Positions 1 to 11,000 of a DNA stretch of 64,000 bases are shown piece by piece; position 1 is the stretch's first letter, and each line of letters opens with the position of its first letter. A program made the translations under genes and the position numbers. Under the pieces are notes generated by a model. The model was not told where the DNA came from, did not search any database, and was given only the letters and a program-made list of their open reading frames with translations. The stretch covers positions 13,122,325 to 13,186,324 of the forward strand of contig NC_133971.1 of assembly GCF_031877795.1 (NCBI RefSeq), given 5' to 3'. This stretch comes from Strix aluco. Its lineage: Eukaryota; Chordata; Aves; Strigiformes; Strigidae.

Positions 1-363
1 CCTATTCAATTGCATGTTTTATTCAGCATTTAGGACAACAGGAAATTAATACCTATTCAGGAACCCTTAGTCACTAATTTGAAATTAGTCTCTTCGTAAA
101 TATAGGTGTACAGAAAGACTTTAGGTTATAAGGCTTGCAAGCCTAGGTTCAAGAAGAAAAAGATAAAAATCTTTACTTTCCTTTTACTAAAATATCTATT
201 TTACTAGTGCGTAACAGTGCTATGAAGTTCTCTAAATGAAATGGAACACTGTGCATTCATTACTTGGAAATATTATCACTGAGTGGAGAATCTGTATCTA
301 GAATTACCTTCTGGGTATCCTCGGCTGACAGGTTTTAAGAACTTTAGACTTACATTTTCTTAC
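1..363 (-). other. TRIM23 intron 2 (partial)
   Basis: AT-rich sequence following the exon 2 donor. I see no further exon or repeat in it. Confidence 0.7.
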
Positions 364-526
364 CTAGTTCAGTAACTTGTCGATCAAAAGGACAACGAAC
401 TGCTCTTCCATGAAGGGGAAGCCGGGTAAGACAGTCATGGCAGACGGTGTGGCCACACAAAAGCAGCCGGGGAACTTTGTCACCTTGCAAAGAAAACACA
501 TCTTCACAGACTCCACACTCAAGAAC
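364..526 (-). CDS. TRIM23: TRIM23 coding exon 2 (RING finger)
   Basis: It encodes residues 35-88 plus one base. The acceptor reads ATTATAG|GTT and the donor CTAG|GTAAG on the minus strand. It carries the whole C3HC3D-type RING finger, ending in CPFDRQVTEL. Confidence 0.95.
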
Positions 527-1543
527 CTATAATTTAAAAAGAGACCATATTTGGTTTTGAGCTGATAAAAAAACAAAGCTTCATACAGTAAGCCATATGA
601 CACTGTCTATATTACAGAAGTTCCTGCAGTCACAGCAAATAGGCTGAGACATTAGTTTCACTTTGTACACACAAATAACGATCATACCAATGATATTTAA
701 AACCCAAATAGTCATGAACAGAATATTTTAACTCTTCAGACTCTCACTGGATCAGCACCAGTTCTTGCCCACTTCATTTAATGCACTGCTACAAGAAAAG
801 CCCACTGGTCAAGTGGCACAACCAAGTAAACAGAAACGTTCTCACAGGAAAAGGAAACGGAGGGCAAGACACTGCCAAAGTTGACCATCAGCCGGTGGAG
901 AAAATTTTCCATTCATAGCTGATGCACATAAAAAGGTCAGTCATACCAAGTTAGACATTTATGAAGCTACAAACGCAGCACCGAGGTAGCAGGAACAAAC
1001 AGCAGGGGACTGGAAGACCTTAAATCGCTAATAAAAAGCGAAATTGATCGTCACCTAGAAAGAAAAAATCCTCACGCGACAATCCGTAAGACAATAACGT
1101 CAGCTAACCACCTCAGGGAGCCAGGGGTTACGTTTTCTCCGACACAGCTCCCCTTTGGGGCAGTCACCCCTCCCCTCACACTGAGACCTCCCGCCTCGCA
1201 GTCCGCTCCGAGGCACCCCACGGCACGCGCGGAGGGGCCTCGGAAGCAGCCTCCTGGCCCGCCCCGCCTCAAGCTGAGCCCCGCCGCCTCAGGGGACGCC
1301 TCCTGCCCCGGAGACTCTCTTTCCCGCGCTACCCCTTCCCCTAGCTGGGGCAGCGACGGCGCAACCCCGGCCGCCACAGCCTACCCTGCCGCAGGAGGCG
1401 GCTGGGCCGGACGGCACGAGAGGCCGAGCAGCCCGTCTCACCTTCACTGCGGCGCCCGCCGGGCCGCGGCCGCTACCACCGGACCCCCGGCTGCTGTCCA
1501 GCCCGGCACCAGCCCCGACCTTGTTTACACCTAGGGCCGACAT
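364..1543 (-). CDS. TRIM23: TRIM23, first two coding exons (partial; continues beyond the left edge)
   Basis: TRIM23 (ARD1) is an E3 ubiquitin ligase of the TRIM family with an ARF-like GTPase domain at its C-terminus, acting in autophagy and innate immune signalling. Only the N-terminus is here: exon 1 (1442-1543) and exon 2 (364-526), joined in frame. Exon 2 encodes a RING finger: the C-x2-C pair is at residues 38 and 41, C58-G-H60, C63 and C66 follow, then C79-P and D82 as the last ligand. The wording around CGHTVCHDC is that of vertebrate TRIM23. The start at 1543 gives MSALGVNK, close to the mammalian N-terminus. Residues 12-31 are a Gly/Ser/Ala-rich linker that seems longer than in mammals. 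B-boxes, coiled coil and ARF domain lie off the window. The gene shares a CpG promoter with TRAPPC13. Confidence 0.93.
527..1441 (-). other. TRIM23 intron 1
   Basis: Bounded by the donor at 1441 and the acceptor at 527-528. The right part (about 1140-1441) is CpG-rich promoter sequence. I see nothing else in the rest. Confidence 0.8.
1442..1543 (-). CDS. TRIM23: TRIM23 coding exon 1
   Basis: It encodes residues 1-34 in exactly 34 codons (phase 0 end). The donor reads AAG|GTGAGA on the minus strand. It is very GC-rich and rich in Gly, Ser and Ala, and lies inside the CpG island. Confidence 0.85.
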
Positions 1544-1630
1544 CTTAGGGAGGGCGGAGCAAAGCGGCCGACAGCAGGAAGGAGCCCGGTGCCGGCAGGA
1601 AGGAGCCCGCCTCAGGCACCGCCCCTACGG

Positions 1631-1640
1631 GCGCATGCGC
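1631..1640. promoter_or_regulatory. NRF1-type site
   Basis: The sequence GCGCATGCGC is a perfect palindromic match to the NRF1 consensus, placed between the two divergent start codons. Binding is inferred from the motif only. Confidence 0.6.
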
Positions 1641-1811
1641 TCCCCGGCCGCCACCGCGGGCTGGTCTGCTCCCGCCTCCTTCGATACGCACCGCAGCACT
1701 GTGGTTCCCATCGTGCCGTGCCGCACGACACGCCCCAGCAGGCCGAGGAGGCGGCGGTGGCCCCGCGGAACGCCCCCGGGGCACCGGCCCGCCCCGCCCG
1801 CGGCCGGCAGT

Positions 1812-1830
1812 GCGTTCTGGGGGCTGTAGT
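1812..1830 (-). promoter_or_regulatory. ZNF143/THAP11-type promoter motif
   Basis: On the minus strand this reads ACTACAGCCCCCAGAACGC, close to the known ACTACAATTCCCAGAATGC promoter element bound by ZNF143/THAP11. A second partial match (GCATGCTGGGA) follows near 1856-1866. Confidence 0.55.
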
Positions 1831-2011
1831 GTCGCCCGCCGTGGCGGCGGCGCGCTGCATGCTGGGACAGCTGCTTCCGCCTCGGCGGTATCTGCTGCGC
1901 CCGGGCCTCGCGTTCGCCCTCGCCCTCGCCCTGCCTCTCCCGGCCGAGCGCTTTCCGCCACCGGCAGCGTTTTGGCCCGTCTGCCCTCCCGTAGGGGCGA
2001 AGGCTGGCGCC

Positions 2012-2057
2012 ATGGACGTGAACCAGCCCAAGCAGGAGCACCTGCTGGCTCTGAAAG
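2012..2057 (+). CDS. TRAPPC13: TRAPPC13 coding exon 1
   Basis: Residues 1-15 ([15 protein letters not shown]) plus one base. The ATG context is gcgccATGG, a good Kozak match, and the donor is AAAG|GTACC. Some 5' UTR precedes it inside the CpG island. Confidence 0.95.
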
Positions 2058-5000
2058 GTACCTACGGCGCGGCCCGCCAGGGCCCGCCCGCCCTGCCAGG
2101 CCGCTCGTGACGCGGCTGCGGCGCCTGGGGCCGGCCCCAGCCCTGCCCTCGTCCCCCTCCCGGCCCTGAGGGGCGAGGCGGGCCGGGTCCGGGGGAGAGG
2201 CGGGGCGCATCGGCCGGGCCGGCCGGGGCGGGGGGGAGCCGTGGCGGGGAGGGCTCTGATTGTGAACCGGTCGGGAAGCACTGCGTCCGTTCCGGAGGCG
2301 AGGCCGTTTCTTCCCTCTGTTTTAGACGAAGGTCGATCAAGGAGCGGCCCGGGAGGGGCGCCTGGCGGTGGGGCGCAGGGCGGGAGGTGCCGAGGGTGAA
2401 AGGAGGCGGGGCGGGGAGGGAGCGAGGGATGCAGGTGGCAGAGGGCCCAGCACGGGGTTGTGTCCCCTGCCGGATGGGGCCATCGAGGCTGCTGGATATA
2501 TTTGCATTTTGCACAAGACTTTCAGCACTTGCAAGAAAATATGTTTTTTAAGTTTTCTTTCCAGTTCCTTGCTGTCTGCTTTGTTTGATTTTGGGGTTTT
2601 TTTTCCCCTTTTAATGGTTTTTGCCCCTTTAACCTCACCCATAATGCACTGGACTGGGTTTACACCGTTGATGCAGGAATCACGAATTGTGAAAAAAAAA
2701 AAAAAAAAAAGGTGCACGTCTCTCACATACCCTGCAGAATTAGTACAGAAATCAAGAGAGCCCTGTAAAGAATTTGACCATTTCTGCTGGCAGTTGAGTA
2801 AGTCAGTAATTAAAACACTGAAAAGCCTGAATCTACTTTCATCTTATTTCAGTTAACGGGCATAGTATTTACTTTCTTTTTTTCCTGACCGTGCTTGTTT
2901 ATAAAATAAATGCTGCTTGTTAAGTAGGAGTAGTAAATAGTTGGTTAAAATCTCAATTCTGTGAGCATTTGAAATCATTGAGACTGTTCAGAAGGGTAAA
3001 GTAGTGCAAGTGTGCAGATGATTTCAAAGCCCATCTTCTGCCCATTTACTAGTTTTACAACACTCCTGGAGAGAGTTTTTAATGGTGTCTGCATGTCACA
3101 GTAAAACCTGTTAACCATAATTCAGAGATCAGCAAGCCATTTTTCATACACATACACACACATACACAAAGTCCAAAACCTGAGAACAAAACCATCATCA
3201 GCTGACATTACAAATGCATTTTGATAGTAACTAATTAAAAGCAAAAAGCTTTTCTTTTGTAAGAAACCAGTAAAATCTTTGGGCTTGTATTGAATTTGGT
3301 GCAGTGGCTGCAGATTTTGGAAAAGAAGTAAGAAAAGTATCAGGGTTTATTTACATTGTGACTATTTTAAACAAAATCTTGACAGTGTCATTGTATATTG
3401 CTGATCTCTGGCTGGGAACCTGAAATGATTGCAGAATTGTTAGGGGGAAAAAACAGGAGAGCAAGAGTGCATGTTATGTTAATGTTTCATAGTAGAATTC
3501 GAAGTTTACCCTGCCCCCCTTAATATAATCTTTGTATGAAAGAAATCAACTATGTATGAAAGTATTATCTTTAAAGACTTAATGAGTCTTTTAGTTATTC
3601 TAAAAGTCTAATAAATTAAGCAGTTATCTGGTCCTTAAGGACTAAAAGGACGTCTGCATGTATTGCTCAGAAGCTCCGAGACTAAAACTATATGTCTGGT
3701 TCTGATATGAAATGGAAGCAGACAACTTTAATTTGCCTGTAGTGTTTCCCTTTTAACCTGTGACTTTAAAAATTGCATTATTGGTCAGTACTATTTCAGG
3801 AAGGGTTTTTGTAACACACATGTTTTCTGGTTGCTTGATGTGCCCCGGCTTAAAAAGTTGAAGTGTAGGAGGAAAACACTTTTTAAAAAAACAGAGTTTT
3901 CTGGTAAAGTTGAGAAAATAGGCAGTAGTAATTGTATGTCTTTGAATATGCATCCCAACAGTATAGCAAGAATAACAACAGATGGATGCCAAGTGTGAGA
4001 TGTTGACAGTAAAAGAATACTCTTGGAAAGGACAGTGTTGAGTAAACTGCGTGCATATGGATGTTAGCATACTGAAGTTACACTGGTAATGATGGAATAC
4101 AGTCACTAATGTTCAGCCTGGATAAAGTAGAATGTTCTGATATATATATGGCTTACTTTTACTACATGCTGCTTTTTTGTAAAATATCCTAGTAATGTTT
4201 TTCTTAATATGGTAGTATCTTATTTTTTTTATAATACTTCTGCTTTAGGTCCTGTTTTCCACTGATCTTTGCAGCACGAGGCAAGGAAATTCTTGTAAAT
4301 AAGATGTTTCAGTCTAGATTTGAGAATACTAGTCAAGAGACTGTTCCTTTTCCTAAGAATAACTGGATTCCTACTGTACAAGCATGGAAGTGGTCTTGCA
4401 TTATCGACCACCTCAGAGAGATCTAATAAAACTGCAGAAATTTGCAGAAGCAGCAGTGGAGGAGTTTCCCATTCGCCAGTTACCAAGATTTACACCCTGG
4501 TTTCCAAATGATTTACACAGACTTCCCCTCAAACCAAAAAAGAGTCCACCTGTTATTTCTTGTGAGGAAGCAGAAGAATTGAAACAACTTTTTACACCTT
4601 CAGAATATGTTACAGGATCTCCTGATTATGACTGCACAAAAGATCTCCTTGAGTTTCAGACTAAGCTGAAACATGGGCAGACTTTAATCCAAGCACAAAC
4701 TGTTCACAGACCAATTAACTTGGAGAATCCAGGAGAATCACCACCTAATGGACAACAAAAATTGAAAAGGTCTTGGAGTGTCTCTCTCCCTAGCCCTAAG
4801 CTTAAAGAAAAGATTCTTCCTTTATCTCAAGAACTGCAAAATAATTTGGAAAGACTAAAACTGCATGCATTTTATAGAGCAAAGTGGACAATTGAACAGT
4901 CTATTTGTAATAATCAGAATTTGGAGGACATCTGGATAAAATTGAATAGACTCATCAAGCAGAACGAATTGCCATCTTGCAATGCTACTATCCAAAGATC

Positions 5001-8000
5001 TGTGGGACAGATATGGATTTTCTGTGATATACTATACTGTGAATATGTTAGAAATATTCTTAGGGAAAAGCTCAACCTTACTGATAAAATGAATTTGCTT
5101 GTACATAAATTTGGAATTATATTTAGTTTATAATTGTAAGGTAGAGTTTCATAATAAAATTGCTGTCTGAAGTACTAGAGTTTTTAAGCAGCATAGAATA
5201 TACAAACTTTAGAACAACTGATGAGTTAATGAGCAGAAAACCACTTAATATTGCTTTGCTACAGTTTTTTAACTGTAATAATATATTTATTTAACTTTGT
5301 TTTGCCAGGAGATTTATCAATGGTTCCTGTTAAGATTAGTGAGTTTCTGTTTGGCTTAGAACTGCATTTTGTAGCTTTTCTCTACCTCCATGGTCTAAAG
5401 GAGAAAAATCAAACTAAAAATTCCAGGCTATTATAGCAAGTTGTGTCAGATAATAAAATTTATGCTTTCAGTCAAGCAACGTACATCCTCACTGTGATTC
5501 TTTGAAATAAGGAGAAGGAAAAATATTTTCAAGTGAGTTGTTATAAAGGGTCTGTGATTATTTTTGACACCAAGGCTTTCAAGATCTGATTATTTCCTGA
5601 AAGTAGGGCCATGGAGGGGGTTTGAATGAAGGCATAGCACTCGTGTGAAATACAGACTTACTTTCTATTGCATGTGTATGCTGTCTTGGTAACATTATCT
5701 ATATTTTCCCAGAAATACTAATTAAAGTTTCAGTGGAAGCTGAAGAATAATGAACAACTTAGCATTTGCTGGTTTATGACTTTGGTAATAAGATTTTTTC
5801 CTGATGTTTCTGGTCTTTTGTCTCTAATTATATTGGAGAAGAAGGAAGCGCTGACTGCCAGCTACAGGTCAGGAAATAAAGAAATCAGACTTCTATCTGT
5901 AAACCTCTATTTGTTGTCTGTATGGAAGGTAAAGGTCTCTGCGCACTTGAATGCGGTTTACTGTGATAGAAGGCTGGGATCAGCATGACTTTTTGTCAGC
6001 TGAGAAAATAGAATGTTTCAAGGTCATGCTGTCCCTGCTCAATTCAGTGTTTGAAGGGTCAGCAGAGCAGTTGAACTGGGATGGGTATGATTGCAAGGGT
6101 GTGTATTTCTCTCAGGCACCCCTACTAACTCCAGATAATTTTGCTGTAGCTGAAGGTCAAGGTCTGTGGCATCTGGAAAAGGGGAAAAATAGGGGAATGG
6201 TATTTGTAGATTGTTAGATTATCATTAGCACTGATCAAATAAAAGTGCACATAAGCGTAACGGAGATCCCTCTATGTAAAAACTATAAATAAAATCCCCT
6301 TGGGCTTTTACTTACATTTTTCTTTTGCTGACATTCTTATGTTGGAATAATGATATTTTATTATAGGCATTACATATATTTTTGTAGTTTAAAATTAAGG
6401 AGTTTGCTCAGTTTGGATCATTGACATGAATTTCTAAACTAGATAAAGGTTAAGGGGGTTTTATATTGACATTTAGCGTGTTTCTGAAATTTAATGTTAC
6501 CACTTGCAAAATTGATGTAAAATGCTGTCTAGAGTAACTGAGGGTCATTATTAGTTTTAAAGCTTATATAGCCAAGTTATTTCACTGAAATTGTTTTTCT
6601 GAGCGTAACACAAATTAGTAACAAAGTTTCTTTGTGCATGAGCATTTTTAAAGATGTAGAGGAGTAGAATGCATCATGATTTGGGTTTTATTTAATATTG
6701 TATTTTATGTCTAGGATCTAAGAAGAAAGCACATGAGAAGTTGTCCTGCAAAGATACAATATTTTCTAATATTAATTTAGTAGTCCTATTAAATATGATA
6801 ATCTACATATCTTAAGCTATTTGTGTTTTGACTTCATTCCATGATCTATTTATTTATGGTTTGAAACGTGACTACAGTTGATCTGTAGCTGTTCTTTTAG
6901 AAACAGTGAGCAAGTACTAGTTTATATGGGCTTACTGTAGACTTGAAAAAAATTAGGTAACTGTCAATAATACAGTCCCACTATATTTATTTAATATATC
7001 AACAAAAGAGCTAAACAAACATCTTGCTAAACAGAAAGAGAGATTGATGTTCACTGTTCAGTGGTAGCTGTCAGCTTTCTGCTGCTTTGGCTTGGCTTGT
7101 ATGTAAATAATGATACCTGCACTGCTAGCTGTGAGCACTTCAGCTGGATAACTGTCGTGTAATAAAAACTGAGCACAACATTTGGTTTCTCTACAGAATT
7201 ATTACGGTCTTGGGTAGCACCAATGTACAAACTGAAACCCAGAATTTCATTTTGAACTGTTCCAGAAATGCTTAGTTCATATGCATGTATAACTCAGTAT
7301 TTATATTGTTCATTTTCAATGTTGAATCTGATTCTTCATGTATTCTGTTTTGTATATTTGGGGGCTTTTAATTTATTTATTTATCTAAGCCTTCAGAGGT
7401 CATCTTTTTCAACTTTTCACCATAACAAAGAGAATGTGTCACCTTTTTTATCTGAAAACAGATTTCTTTGTGTCAATGCTAGCTTGCATAGGTCTGCGGT
7501 GTAGTAGTTTAAGTTCTTGTGAACCAATACAGCTCACTACACCTGAATGTATATTGAAATAATTGAATATTTTACATGACTGGAAATAGTGAATGTTGAC
7601 CAGACATATAATATGTACAAAAGTACAATAAAGAAAAAGCCCCATACGTGTGTCAGTGCAAGGATGTTGATTAACTTGTTGCAGTCAAGAGGAACCATTT
7701 TATTTTTTATTTTTAGTTTTCAGAAATTATACAGGTTTATGTTTCTTAAGTTTCAAAGGAAAACAAGTCAGGGATTTTTACATCTTCAGATCGACACCTA
7801 AGGTTACAAATGCTCAACTTTGTTTCATGTGAATGCTTTCATGAGAAGCTAGATGCAAGATTAGGACCATTGGTTCATATGAAGAGGGAATTATTTTAAG
7901 ATGCTTAGATCTGTAATACAAATAAAAATAATGTCATTTTGAGGACTCTGAGTTAAAAGAGCCTTTAAAAATACCACTTTCTTGAAGTAGAGAGGTTTTA

Positions 8001-11000
8001 ATAGCAAGATCTCAGTGATTTTGATTTTATCAGTATCAGTAAAATAGTTTTTTTGTGCGTTCCTGAGGCTTTTGTAATGGTTTTGCTGGTTTGAGTTTAA
8101 AGTCTGTGACAAAAAGAAAAAGTGGTTGTATAAATAATGTAGGCTTTTAGACTTGTAACTCTTATCTTGTGTATGTTTTGGAGATTAGGGTGCAAATGCA
8201 ATTCCTTATAGCCCGGAGTTTGACTAAAATGCTCCATACTAGTTGTCACTTCCCATTCTGTCCCCGCATCATGTTCCCCCATCATCACCCATGTGATTCC
8301 CCGGGATCACAGAACAGTGCTTAGCCCTGAAGAGTCCACAAAAAAATGAAACTAGTATACTTCTCCACAAAGCACTTCAGGCTGTAGCAGGTATAAGACC
8401 TTTAGCATACAAGTTTGAAAGCAGCAGATGTTAGTGCACCAGGGGAGTAAAGCAAGAGGGAGCAATGGTATCACCAGTGCTCTTGGATCTCAGAGTAGCA
8501 GGGAATATGTTATATTTAAAAGGTCAGGTGATCCAAAAGGTTACCCTTTTTCAGGCTAAGATTTTGTGGTTGTGGGTTTTTTGGGTGGAAGGAGGGCAAG
8601 GCAAAATTACACTTTTTAAAAAAAAAAAAAAAATTGTTTCATTGACCTGTGGTTTATTTTCTGATTTTTGCAGTGATGAGACTAACCAAACCTACTTTAT
8701 TCACTAATATTCCGGTGACTTGTGAAGAAAGAGATTTGCCCGGTATGTCTTTTCTACTGACTGATTATTATGTATATATTACCGGTTTAAGCAATGTGAG
8801 CATCTGAGACTTAGATGTCAGAGCAGTCTTATGTCCTCCCATAGACAGTAATCTGAAACAGCAATATATTTTATATTTGGTCATGGAAAACACCAAGGTG
8901 CACTCTACAACTCTTGACCTACGGCTTTGAAAGCTTGATGATGATACTGCAAACACGTGACCTCAAAGTCTGAGTAATTAACACACAAGATGGAAGGCAG
9001 TTGTGAGAGAGAAACGTGTAGTTGTAGAAAGTTTGGCGTTACTGTGTTCTTTATCTGGATAAAATGCCCTGGTAATTAGAACCAACACATGAACCTTCTA
9101 TGGAAAACTATTTTGCAGGAGTCACCGCTTTTGAGTTGTGTTATGCTTGGTGTAGTCAAAAATTGAAAATCCCGGGGTTGTTGCCCAGTAGTAGTTGCAG
9201 TCTAGAACTATAAGAAAGAGGCAAAGGAAAGATTCAAGAAAAGAGGATTGTGTGGAAATACAAAGCAAGCAGGGGAAGACAGTAAGTGGGGTTGATTAGT
9301 TCTGTTATATAATGTGCTTTAGTTGGGCAGAATTTCCCTTACAAGTTTCATTTTAATTTGAGCAATGCCTTTGGGATTGCACCCTTCAGTATGTATGCTG
9401 AATGATTCATTGAACACAAGTGCCTGGAAGTAAGCTGTTATTTATAGGCAGGCCTATAGATACGTATTTCATCCCTAAACAAGTTGGTTGTAAAATAAGT
9501 ATGTCTTAATCATTTATTTAGATGTAATTTATTTTAGTGTTATAACTTAAATGTAGACAAAGCTTTAGACTTAGCACATATTTAAATACTAGCAATTTGG
9601 TATTTCTACAGGTAATCTATTTAACCAGCTCATGAAAGATGATCCTTCTACTGTAAAGGGAGCAGAAACTTTGATGCTAGGAGAAATGCTGACTTTGCCT
9701 CAAAATTTTGGGTAAGAATAAATTATTTAACTGTTAACATGAAAGGTTTAGGATTCATTTAATGATAATATGTTTATTACTTTTCTTTCTTTTTGAACAT
9801 CATTGGTATGCAGTGAGATGTGCGGTCATTTTAAAAACAGTCTGTGGCTTGATTTATAATGAGACGTAATATATAAATGTGTGCTGCCTGATGTTCCTTT
9901 TCTGTAGCCTGACTCAGAATGTAATAAAAATTGAAAGTTGAAAGAAATTTGCAGCTGTAGGTGAATTTCTAATGTAATGCACTACTATAAACCACATCTT
10001 ATACTAACAGAGTTTATTACAGTGATTTTTGTGTGTACTGTAAACCATCTTATTCTTCACAGATTTTTATCTAGAAAAAAAATTCTGATTTGTTTGTTCT
10101 CTTTTTAAGTTGTTTGTCTTAGAAGGATGACATTTAAAAGTATGAGTGTGAAAATGCCAATTTACTTTTAGGATTTGATCTGGCAAATGTGTGTGCACGT
10201 GTGTATATATATATATATTTTTTTTAATCAGAATTTAAAGGGGTTTCAGTGACATGTTCTGTATTTTTTTAGAAAATAACTGTTACTAAACATACTTTAT
10301 TTTTTTTTGAACACAGAAATATATTTCTGGGAGAAACATTTTCTAGTTACATTAGTGTGCACAATGATAGTAATCAAGTTGTCAAGGACATACTGGTGAA
10401 GGTATGTGAAGATAAACCTAGTTACTGGATTTATAAAAAAATAAAATATGTTGAGTATGTTTTCTGACAGTATCTTTTATGTTTAATGCTAATATATAGA
10501 CTTTAGGAAGTATCTCTCACTTTTTCCAATCCAGAAAATATACCTGGAAATTGGGAACAGTAAGACATAAAAATAGAAATGATGACAGACATCTTTAAAA
10601 ATTAAAATTAAGAACTAGGATTGTATTAAAAGAAGTGGATATGTTATAAAACTTCTCTGGAGAATTGGTGTGGCAAAACTTCCATAGCTAAAAAATTGCA
10701 GTTGTATTTGTTTACTTGTACTTTCAATACAGTCATCAAAGCAACTCTCTGTAAAGCATGCATTGACTTGTATTTTGCTTGCATTTCAAATGCATTCTTT
10801 TCTAGTGCATCCTTTTTTGCATTTTCTGTTGAAAAAATAATACACTGATAATAGAAATGCCAGAAGTTATTGTGGAACTCAATGTAAAAAATAAATGGAG
10901 AATTTATAAGCTGCATGTTAAAGGGTTGAACTGTTTATATGTACTTTAGAACTTGTCTTTAGCTTTGACAAGTATCTCATCATCTTAACATATTTATATA

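Larger units (their letters stand above)
1140..2480. promoter_or_regulatory. CpG-island bidirectional promoter of TRIM23 and TRAPPC13
   Basis: A sharp rise in GC and CpG content spans the first exons of two divergent genes. The start codons (1543 on minus, 2012 on plus) are 468 bp apart, so both transcription starts must lie in this gap. No TATA box is evident. A perfect NRF1 palindrome and a ZNF143/THAP11-type motif lie in the gap (separate entries). This is typical of head-to-head housekeeping gene pairs. Confidence 0.85.
4249..5175 (+). other. SHLD3: Probable SHLD3 terminal exon (untranslated and coding parts)
   Basis: A T-rich tract ending TGCTTTAG at 4248 looks like a splice acceptor 135 bp before the SHLD3 start codon. 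The 3' end is set by an AATAAA at 5153-5158, only about 20 bp after the stop codon. The upstream exon is not identified and could be TRAPPC13 exon 1 or another promoter-proximal exon. The acceptor is inferred from sequence only. Confidence 0.5.

Noticed and set aside
1545-2281. Long overlapping frames (up to 221 codons) on both strands of the left CpG island
   Set aside because: Stop codons are rare in very GC-rich DNA. These frames are Pro/Arg/Ala/Gly low complexity and conflict with the TRIM23 and TRAPPC13 exons.
8674-8706. End of the 80-codon frame at 8465-8707 as a separate small gene
   Set aside because: It runs out of intron sequence into TRAPPC13 exon 2 in a different frame.
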